From Vigna angularis (lineage: Eukaryota; Streptophyta; Magnoliopsida; Fabales; Fabaceae), in the NCBI RefSeq assembly GCF_016808095.1, contig NC_068970.1:23790501-23854500 (forward strand): a DNA stretch of 64,000 bases, written 5' to 3'. Positions within the stretch are counted from its first letter, which is position 1. Every line of letters starts with the position of its first letter. The position numbers and the translations under genes are program-made. Under the pieces are notes generated by a model that made no database searches, was not told the origin of the DNA, and was given only the letters and a program-made list of their open reading frames with translations. Shown piece by piece: positions 22,374 through 33,633 of this stretch.

Positions 22374-24902
22374 ATGCACTCAGCAATGGACTTCACCAGG
22401 TTCTCCTCTCCTAAATCTCCCCCAATATTCACGCGCCCCCTCACCTGGGTTACCTCCACCGCCCTCCGCCACCAACCCCGCCACCTTCCTCCTCCACCAA
22501 CCCCCCCGCCACCACCTCACCCCACTCCTCCGCCACCTCACCCCACTCCTCCGCAAACCTCTAACCACGCCCCTCTCACCCTTCTACCTTCTATTCTAAC
22601 CAACAGGGTTCTAGATTCTTCCAAATGTAAATCCATTTTGCCCAATTTGTCCCCCCACGAATTCGATCGCTTATTCTTCCCCATTCACCACTCCGTTAAC
22701 CCCAAAACGACACTCGACTTCTTCCGTTTTGCCGCTAGCCATTTTAAGTTCCACTTCACCTTTCGCTCCTATTGCCTCCTCCTTCGCTCGCTTCTCGCTT
22801 CCGGTTTTTTGCCGCGCGCCAGGTTTTTGCTCACTCGTTTGATCGACGGCCACGTTCCGACGTCGTTTCACGACCACGAAAACAGGCTCCGCGAAATAGC
22901 TTCCTCGATGCTGGAGGTGAATCAGGTTTCGGGTAAACGACACGGCGAATTGGATTTGTTGCTCCACATTCTCTGCTCTCAGTACAAGAGTTTCGGCTTC
23001 CGTTGCGCTTTTGATATTTTTATCATGTTCTCGAAGAAGAGCATTTTCCCGTGTTTGAAAACTTGCAATTTTTTGTTGAGCTCATTGGTGAAGGCCAATG
23101 AACTTCACAAGAGTTATGAGGTTTTTTATGTCACTTGTCAGGGCGTTGTGCCTGATGTTTTCACGTTCACCACGGCAATTAACGCGTTTTGCAAGGGAGG
23201 GAGGGTTGGGGACGCTGTGGATTTGTTCCGCAAGATGGAGGAGCTTGGTGTTTCGCCGAATGTGGTTACTTACAACAATGTGATTGATGGGTTGTCCAAA
23301 AGCGGGAGGTTAGACGAGGCGTTTCGGTTTAAGGATAGGATGGTTAGGAGCAAGGTGAATCCGAGTGTGGTGACCTATGGTGCGCTCATCAATGGTTTGA
23401 TGAAGTTTGAGAAGTTTGAGGAGGCGAGTGAAGTGTTGGTGGAAATGTATAGCATGGGTTTTACTCCCAATGAGTTTGTGTTTAACTCACTGATTGATGG
23501 GTACTGCAGGAAGGGGAATATGATTGAGGCATTGAGGATTAGGGATGAGATGGTATTGAAGGGCATGAAGCCTAATTCTGTTACTTTTAATACTCTTTTA
23601 CAGGGTTTTTGCCGGAGCAATCAAATGGAGCAGGCTGAGCAGGTATTGGGGTACCTATTGTCTAGTGGTTTGTCTGTTAACATGGATGCGTGTTCGTATG
23701 TGATTCATCAATTATTGGAAAAATCTAGGTTGGATTCAGCATTAAAAATTGTTAGAGAATTGTTGTTGAGGAACATCAAGGCTAGTGATAGCTTGCTAAC
23801 CCTCTTGGTCTGCGGACTTTGTAAATGTGAAAAACATTTGGAGGCTATTGAGCTTTGGTTTATGCTGGCAAGTAAAGGGCTTGCTGCCAATACGGTGACC
23901 TCAAATGCGCTTCTCCATGGACTTGGTGAACGAGAGGGCATGGAGAAAGTTTTCGAAATACTCAAACAAATGATTGAGAAAGGTTTCGTCCTGGATAGGA
24001 TCTCATACAACTCACTTATTTTTGGTTGTTGTAAATGGGGTAAAATTGATCTAGCTTTCCAACTCAAGGAAAAGATGGTTCAGCAAGAATTCCAACCAGA
24101 TACATATACCTACAATTTCCTAATGAAAGGGTTGGCTGATATGGGTAAGATAGATGATGTTCATAGGCTTTTGCATGAAGCCAAAGAATATGGCCTAGTT
24201 CCCAATGTATATACACATGCACTTTTATTGGAAGGATATTGTAAGGCTGATCGGATTGAAGATGCTGTGAAATTGTTTAAGAAGTTAGTTTATGAGAAAG
24301 TAGAGCTAAGTTCTGTTGTATATAACATACTTATTGCAGCCTACTGTAGAGCTGGGAAGCTGAAGGAAGCTTTTGAACTGTGTGATGCTATGAAAAGTGG
24401 GGGCATGCCTCCTACCTGTGCCACATATTCTTCTCTAATACATGGAATGTGCTGTATTGGCTGTATGGATGAAGCAAAGGAAACTTTTGAAGAAATGAGA
24501 AATGAAGGCTTGCTTCCAAATATATTTTGTTATACTGCTCTAGTTGGTGGTTACTGTAAGTTAGGTCAGATGGACAAAGTGGGGAATATATTAATGGAAA
24601 TGTCTTCAAACGGTATACAACCTAATAAAATTACTTACACTATTATGATTGATGGATATTGTAAATTAGGAAATGTGAAAGAGGCGACAAAACTTTTAAA
24701 TCAGATGATAAGAAATGGAATAGCTCCAGATACCATCACTTACAATGCACTGCAAAAGGGATATTGCAAGGAAAGGGAGCTAGAAGTTACTTTACAGAGT
24801 GATCATATGTCTAACACGGGACTACATTTGGAAGAAGAAATTACTTATGACACATTGGTTCACAGGTTGCATCCACATACAGTAGTTATCAATAAAAAAT
24901 GA
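22374..24902 (+). CDS. P-class pentatricopeptide repeat protein
   Basis: Intronless; 842 residues. An in-frame ATG at 22386 has a better context (AGCAATGGAC) and would remove four residues. Residues 1-80 are rich in Pro, Ser, Thr and Arg with few acids, consistent with an organelle targeting presequence, and include a small tandem HPTPPPP repeat. From about residue 225 to 825 there are about 17 consecutive 35-residue PPR motifs, for example NVVTYNNVIDGLSKSGRLDE and DRISYNSLIFGCCKWGKIDL, with a last partial one at EEITYDTLVHRL. No E, DYW or SMR domain follows, so it is the pure P class: RNA binding for stability, splicing or processing in mitochondria or plastids. From memory it corresponds to At4g19440. 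Target RNA unknown. Confidence 0.95.
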   Translation: MHSAMDFTRFSSPKSPPIFTRPLTWVTSTALRHQPRHLPPPPTPPPPPHPTPPPPHPTPPQTSNHAPLTLLPSILTNRVLDSSKCKSILPNLSPHEFDRLFFPIHHSVNPKTTLDFFRFAASHFKFHFTFRSYCLLLRSLLASGFLPRARFLLTRLIDGHVPTSFHDHENRLREIASSMLEVNQVSGKRHGELDLLLHILCSQYKSFGFRCAFDIFIMFSKKSIFPCLKTCNFLLSSLVKANELHKSYEVFYVTCQGVVPDVFTFTTAINAFCKGGRVGDAVDLFRKMEELGVSPNVVTYNNVIDGLSKSGRLDEAFRFKDRMVRSKVNPSVVTYGALINGLMKFEKFEEASEVLVEMYSMGFTPNEFVFNSLIDGYCRKGNMIEALRIRDEMVLKGMKPNSVTFNTLLQGFCRSNQMEQAEQVLGYLLSSGLSVNMDACSYVIHQLLEKSRLDSALKIVRELLLRNIKASDSLLTLLVCGLCKCEKHLEAIELWFMLASKGLAANTVTSNALLHGLGEREGMEKVFEILKQMIEKGFVLDRISYNSLIFGCCKWGKIDLAFQLKEKMVQQEFQPDTYTYNFLMKGLADMGKIDDVHRLLHEAKEYGLVPNVYTHALLLEGYCKADRIEDAVKLFKKLVYEKVELSSVVYNILIAAYCRAGKLKEAFELCDAMKSGGMPPTCATYSSLIHGMCCIGCMDEAKETFEEMRNEGLLPNIFCYTALVGGYCKLGQMDKVGNILMEMSSNGIQPNKITYTIMIDGYCKLGNVKEATKLLNQMIRNGIAPDTITYNALQKGYCKERELEVTLQSDHMSNTGLHLEEEITYDTLVHRLHPHTVVINKK
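22497..22562 (+). repeat. In-gene proline-coding tandem repeat
   Basis: A unit of about 21 bases (CCGCCACCTCACCCCACTCCT) occurs twice in direct succession, with a partial copy before it, adding HPTPP-type residues to the PPR N-terminus. Probably a recent slippage product outside any folded domain. Confidence 0.8.
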
Positions 24903-27420
24903 TGAGGAAACTTCTCAAACTTTTTTGATTCTTAGTTGATGCTAGGGCGTATATGGTTAAGCCTGTCATTGTTTAGTTTGATTCTAAAACGCTAGCTATT
25001 TGTAAGATGAAGTTTCATATGCTTGATATCTAGATGCGTGAAGGACTAGCAACAACTAAAGCAGCATGCAAGAACTTGGCTTCGTAGTTAAAAAAGGAGT
25101 CATGCATTTTAGAGGTTAGTCATTTAAGATAATTTTTTTTTTCTTTAAATTTTATTTTTTAATTTTATTTTTCCTTTTTTTATTTGATCTAATTTGATTT
25201 TTTAAACAATTATTTGATAATAGTATTATTAGAAGATGGATGTTTTAAGCATGTGCTCCATAGGCAAGTATTTCCATTTGGAGTTATTGATGCCGAATGA
25301 ATATATGATTTATTCTGAGATACTTTTTGGATAATATCTTATTTTTGTCAAATTATTGATTTTAGTGAAATAGTGTTAGATTAGGGTTTGAGGATTTTGA
25401 CCATCCTGGGGTTATAAATACTTCTTTAGGTTCCCTTTGATAGGCGTGATTTCACTGTTGGTTGATTAGAGCAATTAATGTGTGCTTTTCTGTTAAATCC
25501 AAGCATTCTTGGTTCCACATTAGTGGTTTTAATTATGTCCACCATCACGTTCTCTAGATGTTAGAACCATTTCTACATTGTCCATCTTGTATATTTTTCT
25601 TAGTGTTAAAGATCGATTGGTGCATTGATAAATATAACAGTAATATTACTATTTTGCCAGATCAATTTTTATTATTTACATGATTATGTTTGGTTCTCTG
25701 TGATACCTGATGGAATGATTTCAACTTTGGACTCCTGTTTTATGTTATGTTTATTTTCACATTTTTCTTCCAATTTCAAAAACTAGTTCAGAAAAGGTTG
25801 AAAATTATGTCTTACAATGTAAATTGATTACTTTTGTTCGAACAATTTGTTTGGAATTTATGGCTTGCGATTGGCGTGTCCTACTCTGGAGCAGATTCTC
25901 ATGATTATGAGATACAAAGGCAGAATGTAAACATTTAAAAGTGTAGACCTCTGCTATTCAATCAGCTATAAGATACATTGTGTTTATGGATTCCGCAGTA
26001 TTCTGTTCATAGCCGGTTCCAAGGGGGTTATAATTTTATGAGCTTTATTGCATTTTTGCTATCTTCTGTCTCTCTAGACTACAGGTATTGTGATTTTTCA
26101 GTTTTGGAGGATAAGATATCCTTCTTCGGGTGTGCTTTCTCCCTTTATTCTTTAATAACATTTCTTTCATCCAAAAAAATGTTTAACACAATACTACATA
26201 GTGATATTGCATAACATTTACTTAATTTTACATACTAAGGCATTTTTAATATGTGACTTTTATTTGATGGTGATTGAGCAAATGTCATAGCGCAGGGATT
26301 TAGCTTCTGCTTATCCATGTTTCAGGTGATATGTGGCAATCCACTCGTGCCAGTGGCAGACTTACCCTAATATGATGGGAACAAGAGGATTGATATAGCC
26401 AAATGGTCAAATCGATATCTTATCCATCTTTTCCGTTTGCTGGTCTGGTGAGTGCCCTTTTAATTGGATAGTTTCATTCATATGTATGTATGTATGTATG
26501 TCCAATCTGAGTTATGAGCATTTGGTGTTGTTTTTGTGTATATCATTATATTTACCTTCAGCTCTGAACCTGTCATATATCTCAAGGCATTGTCCGGATG
26601 GCAAACCTCAGGGGTATTGGAGACAAATAGAAGACTTGAAGGAAAGCAGGCAGGGAATCTTCAATAGTAAACATGGTATATTTACTTGACCCTCAGCATG
26701 GCAATGACGAGCATGACATGTCAGATATATCGTTACAGCTAGAGAAAAATGTTCAATCTGGGAAATGGTAACTATAGTTTTATTTGCTCTTTTAATTTTA
26801 ACCATGATTTTATTTAGTTTGTTTTCCCAACCACCATCACCAACTACCCCATAAATTACAAAAAGAAAATAATAAGAAATTCAACGAACAGGAATTCATA
26901 TCCACCGAATGATATTGCCATACTTAGGGCAGGGGGGACATGATTTAGAAAAAAGACTACTGGAATAATGCATAAACTATATTTGAAGTTTATACAGGAC
27001 AAGTGGAGACACTTTCTAGCTTGAATGTGAGGGTTTTCTTTTCCTCCTTCCGAATTTTTCGTTCTATTTGTGCAATTTCTATGTATTTGATCTGATGTAC
27101 TTATGAATTCATATTAATTTCTTCAGGTACGTGTTGTTGGTGGCAAGATAACTGGGTGGATTTGGAAGCTTCAAGATGCCCCTGCATTTAAGGAAAATAT
27201 GATTTTGATGATTGGTGGCTAGCAAACTTACAATTTGGAGGTGACGACTCAGGCTCTGGTAGATAGTTTTTAAGTATTAAATTTATCAATTTAACTTGGC
27301 AAATGGCCTTTTGGTTCCACTTCATTCGTTATCAGATGGTTCCCCGTCTGAGGCCCTTTCTGAATAAGGCTGGAAGAATTCTGGAAGAAGACAAAAAGAA
27401 CCAATAGAAATAAAAAGAAA
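24903..27420 (+). other. Probable spliced 3' region of the PPR transcript, or a separate non-coding RNA
   Basis: No coding frame, but three segments have good splice borders on the + strand: 26326-26447 (TTTCAG| ... TCTG|GTGAGT), 26562-26767 (CTTCAG| ... AATG|GTAACT) and a segment starting at 27127 (CTTCAG|). All carry stops in every frame I checked. They are GC-richer than the AT-rich DNA between them. I infer 3' UTR exons of the PPR gene or a long non-coding transcript. The donor that would join them to the coding exon was not identified. Confidence 0.35.
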
Positions 27421-28060
27421 AACCGAGGGTAATCTTGAATATTGTTTTTAACGTTTTTATCCTTAAGTAATTAAAATATCGAGTGTTATTCATATAACTT
27501 TAATTATAAAACTACTTACACATTAATAAAATATTATATTTTTTAATTATTTTAAAATTCTTATCCTGTGGAAATGTGGTGTTGAATTTAATTAATAGGC
27601 GAGGAAAATAATCTAAAAGATATTTTATTATGAAATATTAATATATTAATATTTTATTATGACCATTATTTACACCCTTGTTTTAAACTTGCAAATCTTC
27701 TATCTTTTCTATCTCAAAAGCTTTCTGCATTATTCCAAAACCTAATTTGAAGATTTTAAGTCTTATTTCCGGTAAAACTTATCTCATATCATTTGGATGA
27801 GCAAAACGCGAAAAGAAATCACTTAGATAAAATAAAGATATGATTCGTTTATAATTTTTTTAGTTTTCAAATCTTCAATTTTTTTAAAACATTTTGTAAT
27901 TAATATAAAAAATTCAATGAAATTGTGTTATTTCATCTAATTTTTTTTAAAAAATAAATGTATTAACTTTCAAGAATCACAGCTTCTTGATTTCAAAACT
28001 TCTTGGGTGAATTCTAAAATCTAACTTCAGTAGTTTTAACTCCTCTTTTCAACGAAACCT
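27421..28060. other. AT-rich intergenic DNA
   Basis: Nothing recognisable on either strand. Confidence 0.5.
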
Positions 28061-29144
28061 GTTGGGAATTGCTTCTTACACCCCCATCTTTTTCTTTCTG
28101 CACCCCAACATTTCCTGAATTTATTTTCCTAATTCTTTTTTACAGTAATCACCCTCCTCATTAAGGAAAAAAAATTCGGTAGCTTTTTTTTGGGGTGTTG
28201 CTCCCTCCACCACCCCTAGTGCTTTTGCACCTTCTCATTATTTTCTTTTATTTCAAAAATACTTTATATCTCTCTACTATTTTCTTTTATTCCAAAAATA
28301 CCCTACGCCTCCTCACTATATTCAACAATCTTTCCCTCTCTCCACACTAATGGAGCATTCATATGGTTTAGATTTAAACTTGTAATATATTGCAAAATAT
28401 AAAATTTAGAGAAAACTTCAATATTAGTGCTTCTACCACTTCCATTTTATAAACTTAAAAGTTAGATGCAAATACAAAATAATAAACATAATAATATTAA
28501 TAGTAAATAATATATTATTATTATTTTTATTATATACTAACTTTATAATGACGAAAGAACTAAATAAATTCTAAATCTTTAACAAATAACTTTTATTTTA
28601 TATTTTAAGTATTTAATAATATTTTTATATTATTTATCTAATAAATTAAATACTTTATTCAAGTTATTTGAGTCAAACATGTCGGTAAGTTAAAATATAA
28701 TATAATGTTAAAAATTATAGATATTAAATGTAAAAAAAAAACACACATATATATAAACATTTTTCTAGAAATTTAGAACAAAATTTTACCATTTATTAAG
28801 TAATTTGAAGAAAAAAAATATATTGAATAGTGAAAATAAGATTGAATCAAACTTATTTAAGAAAAAGTGTAAATAAAATTTTGTAATATATCACAAATTT
28901 AAATCTAAACCATGTGAATGTTTCATTAATGTGGAGAGAGAAATAAAAAGATGGTTAAATACAGTAGAGAGGTGTAGGGTATTTTTGGAATAAAAGAAAA
29001 TAGTGAAGAGGTGTAAAGTATTTTTGGAATAAAAGAAAATTAGTGGAAACATGTAGGAGCACTTGGGGTGGTGGAGGGAGCAACCCTTTTTTTTTTATGG
29101 GATGGATGAAGAAATGTGGTTAGGGGCAGGAAGCAACACCCAAC
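28061..29144. mobile_element. Long-inverted-repeat element (foldback or MULE-like), about 1.08 kb
   Basis: Left arm about 28061-28410 and right arm about 28875-29144 are inverted copies. Shared blocks, read inward, include GTTGGG..TTGCTTC, GTTGCTCCCTCCACCACCCC, TTTTCTTTTATTCCAAAAAT (two staggered copies per arm), 'CTCTCTCCACA(C/T)TAATG' and CATATGGTTTAGATTTAAA or its variant. The left arm has about 70 extra bases. The interior, 28420-28870, is AT-rich and non-coding. The flanking octamers GAAACCTG and CAAACTTG agree at six of eight positions, so an aged target duplication is possible. No transposase. Confidence 0.75.
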
Positions 29145-29345
29145 AAACTTGGCTAATTTTTCGTAGGTTAATTTTTTTTTTAATTCACATATCTACATTT
29201 TTAATTAATTACTGGAAGGGTTAAGTTACATCGTGATAACATTAGGAAATCATAAAATGCATGCATGCTATTTTAGTAATATTGAAGTTATATTTAGATT
29301 TGACGATTTTAACGAAATTAAACTTAGTTAATGATCATTATTAAG

Positions 29346-29491
29346 TAAAGTCATATATATGATTGACGAATTTAACCTTAAATAAAATTGTATATATATT
29401 TAATGATTTCACCTTGAGTAAAATTTTATATATAATTGATAACTTCAATTTTAAATAAAGTCGTACATATAATTAGTAACTTTAATTTGAG
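29346..29491. repeat. Minisatellite of about 37 bp, four copies
   Basis: Successive copies start TAAAGTCATATATATGATTG (29346), TAAAATTGTATATATATTTA (29383), TAAAATTTTATATATAATTG (29419) and TAAAGTCGTACATATAATTA (29456). Copy lengths are 36-37 bases. A more diverged copy may precede them from about 29284. Confidence 0.75.
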
Positions 29492-32400
29492 TTCAATTTT
29501 ACTTCAATAGTAAATATTGTTGACAATTTCTGATAATCGTAATATTAAAATTGTATAATGATTTGACAAACTTCTTTTCTTATCTCAAATAAAATAAATA
29601 ATTTAAAATATAAAAAATTTAAAAATTTAAAGTCGTAATTAAGACATACAACTTCAAATTTTTCAATTTTTTATTATGAATTTATTTATTTTATTTTATA
29701 TAAACAAAATTTATATTGTAATAATTTTTCTTATATATAAAAATACTACATTTTTAAAAAATATTCCTATGTATATAATAAATAAATAATATGTATAAAA
29801 CTTAATAACCAAATTATTTCAAAAAAATTGAAATAGGAAATATTTACATAAAAGGTTTAGAGAGAAAACCTTAAAAAAGTAAAAAGAAAATAAAATTTTA
29901 TTTATTAATCAAACTATAAAACATATCTCAAACATAAAAAATAAAAATTATATAAAACTTTAACATATTTAAATTCTGTCTAATCAAATTATTAAAAAAA
30001 ATTAAATATTAAAGTTTACTAAAATTTTAAATTAATAAAACAAATATCTCAAAATTTAAATATATAATTATATAAAACTTTAAAAAAAAATACATAAAAG
30101 AATTTAAAAACCAATTAATCAAATTTAAAATTTAATGAAATTTAAAATAGTGAAATTTTCATTTTAATCTACAATTTATTTTCTATTTTTATCCTTTAAA
30201 TAATTATTTTTTAAATAAAAATAATTGTTTTATCAGTTTTATCAATACTTTTATGATTATTTTGATAACTTGAATGTATAAAGATATCAAAATAAAATTT
30301 ACTAATAATACTGATTGATAACGTTTATCTGCAAGTCAAATATTATAATATTTATATATAGTTTTCACCAACAAATAAATGATTTAGTACTTCTACTCAT
30401 TATATACTAATATTTATTAAAAATATCTATTTAATATATGTCACAAATTTTACTCATAAATTGAAATTTTTGTCATCGCCAATATCTTTCTTTCTATTGT
30501 ATTCCGCATCTTCTTTTTCTTTTCACCTTTATTCTCCGATTTAAAAAAAAAACCCTGTTTCTTTCTGAGCATTAGATGTAGAAATCTAGTATTTAAAACG
30601 TAAAAAATCACAAACCGATAAGAATTTGACGATTTAGACATTTATGCAGTAATATGAAGATTTGCGAAGTACTCTACATTGTAAAAGGTAATAATTGCAT
30701 ATTTTACAAAGTTAATTATTATTTTAATAGTTACGTTTTTTTATAATAAAATACATAAATAAATGAGAAATATACCATATCGACGAAGTTATTTTATAAT
30801 CTTTCGAATAATTTCTATTATTTTTTTCTTAATCCAAATAATTTTAATTTCTACTATTTTTTTCTTTATTTTTTTCTCTTTGTTCCAACTGCTCAACCTT
30901 CTCTTTAATCTAAGAACTAAAAAGGAAACTTATGCGGATTCTGAATACAGTTACATATTTAGTTAAATATTGTAAAACACAAATTCATTGGTTTTTTCTT
31001 TATAGAAAGTGGAAGAAAGACTTTTGGTAGCATGTGGGTCTGTTTCCGAACAGGACCATACGGAACCAAATTTGATTTGCTTTATTGGATGACAGCTTTG
31101 AAGTGAGAGATTCTGCATGCATGCCTTTGTCCTGTAACATGTTATTTGTTAATTGGATTCAAATTAAAATCACAATTTATTCAACAGAATTTTTTTTAAT
31201 GAATAAATATGGAAAATTTATGATGGTAATAATGATAATTTATAAATTAATTATATTAATTTTAACATAAAAAAAGTTAGACTAATTGAACAAAGTAAAT
31301 AATAAAAAAGTAATTAAGCGAAAAATTATGGGACAGACATCAGCGTCAAACATGTCAAACATGCATGCATGTCAAAGCGCGAACAGTATGAGATTGTATT
31401 TTGGTGGGTCCGAAATAAAAAATAATCACCGACATGTGCGCGTTCCAGGTGTAGCCCCAACCAACGTTCCTCAAACCATAGATTCACCGTTTTCTTAATC
31501 AGAACAATGGTCATAAATGTTGACGTTCTGTCATACCTAAATAATAATTATGCATTTAATAATTCTTATCTTCACTTTCTTTTTCTTTTCTTTTTTTTCA
31601 TCAATTTTTTCTTAGAAGGATAAATCCAATTTATACATTTATTTTATATTTCAAAAGATAAACATAATTAATATAGGGCTTTATCAATGTAGACTTAACA
31701 ATCAAATATAAATGTAGATTAATTGCAAAATATATACATAAACTAAGGATTTATGTATATATTTTCTTAAAGCTTAAAAAAATTAGCTCCTCTGTGTCTT
31801 GAATCTTCCCATTTAGTTAGCAAGTCCATGGTCGGATCTGATTTCGATAAATTAAATATATGTGTAGTCAAATTTAGATTATTACAACCTTAGCTATTAG
31901 TTTTGTTTGAAAATTGTTATTTTAAAGCATATTTTACATGTTCTAAAAGAGTCAAATTTCGTGAAAAATAGTATCAAGGGTTATTGTTATTGGATTGAAA
32001 TTGAAAAAAATACATTTGTGTGTAAAAGTTGCAAAATTTGGAAAAGTGAGTATACAGAAATGCTAAAATATTTTCACTTTTTAAAATATTTAATAATTTT
32101 CTATAAAGTTATATTCTATTAAAAAAAGTCACGTAAAATGTATATATTCCAGCAGACATTATTAGTATAGTTTTTTTTTTAAGTAAAAATTATTGGTGTT
32201 GTTATTCTTAAAAGAAAAAACTAATCAAACACTATTTGTTCAAAATTCATAATTAATTACTATAATACATATTTAAAATCATTTGACAATGGACCTACTC
32301 TCTTCCGTTATTCTTACCTCAACATAGTATGAGAAAGGTTATCATAATTTAGTAATTCACGTTCGAAAAAAAGCCTTCTTTAAGTTAAATTTGTTAAATA

Positions 32401-32583
32401 AAAACATAATTCTTTTACTCATTATCACTTCACTGCCTTTCTTTATGTCTTGATCTATTTTCAGTCTATTCTTTCCCTCTCAGCAATAAAGATTCATTTC
32501 ATAGGTGCTACGCGTTAACATAACCATTCAATTTAAAGAGAAATGTTTTTCCTAGGAAAATAAAAAGAAAACAAAATAATGTT
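29492..32583. other. Intergenic DNA upstream of the first pectin acetylesterase
   Basis: Very AT-rich from 29500 to 31000. GC-richer islets lie at 31020-31150 and 31330-31500; the second contains CATGCATGCATG and ACATGTGCGCG palindromic words. No gene or repeat family recognised. Short frames here (30763, 31085, 31286, 31907) lack family features. Confidence 0.4.
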
Positions 32584-32591
32584 TATATAAG
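32584..32591 (+). promoter_or_regulatory. Candidate TATA box of the first pectin acetylesterase
   Basis: TATATAAG, about 135 bases before the inferred 5' UTR splice donor at 32720. Transcription would start near 32615. Confidence 0.5.
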
Positions 32592-32719
32592 ATTGTGTTC
32601 TTGCAAGTTTCAAGTGCATCAACACCACACCTATCTTCCTCTGTGAAGACTTGTTGTTAGCTGAAGCATTTTACAGGCCACCATTTTCCTCGACTACCTT
32701 TCACTTACCAATTTAAGGT

Positions 32720-33632
32720 ATTGCTCATTGTTTTTTTCCTTCTTTGTTTTTCATACTATTTTTTTCACCATTTCTCATCGGTAGTTTGTGGGGTGGGAAG
32801 TTTCTATCATGGGCATTTCGAATGCTGGAAAAGTTGTTAACTTTATCCATGATGGAGAGTTGCTGATCCAGGAAGTGTTGGGATGTGAACCATTATCTGT
32901 TTCTGGTCTGATATTCAAATAGGGAAATACTAGTTTGTGGATTTTCCGCTATAGGTACTAATGGGGGTTTTGGAGTGGGTAATATCTGATATTTCGTTTT
33001 TCTAGGCTGCTTTGTTGAATTGATTAAACTTTCTGACGCCTAACAGATGAAGTTCTTTGGTGATTCTTGGATTGTTCAATGGATTTAAAATGTTTCATCT
33101 TCTTTTTGCAACAACGGTGCTAATAATAATATATTGTAATTTATTTGTAGATCAGATTCTTCTGACTTAACTATGCATGTTTTTTCCTATGTTCTCTGCA
33201 TGTTTCTTCGTGTCTTTTAATCTGCATTTCTGTCGGTGCAAGAATTTAAGCCTGAAAACTCTATCAAAACAACATCAAAAGGTGTCTTTTGGCCAGTTCT
33301 CATGCTCAACTCAAGAATTTCCTCTGGTTTTTTTCATTTCATGTATGTAAAATCAAACTTATTGGTTGATTATTTTCGGGAAATTAGAGGAGTTGATCAT
33401 TTGTTGGTGACCTGAACGCACAAGTGATGCGATGAGAGGATAGAAAAATGATAAAAAGTTGTCCTTGGTTTTGTGTGAGAGTTTAATATGATGACGCTTG
33501 TTTTACTTTTGTACGACATATTGTTTCTTTATGTTATGTTAAATAATTAACACACCCTATTGATACTTCCAAGGTGCAATTTCTCTTTTTTATTGATAAG
33601 TTTATTGTTTTCTATTTGTTTGATTGGTACAG
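32720..33632 (+). other. 5' UTR intron of the first pectin acetylesterase
   Basis: Donor AAG|GTATTG at 32720 and acceptor GGTACAG at 33632, one base before the start codon's preceding A. The sequence between is T-rich and stop-laden. Introns in the 5' leader are common in plant wall-enzyme genes; the exact donor is inference. Confidence 0.5.
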
Positions 33633-33633
33633 A

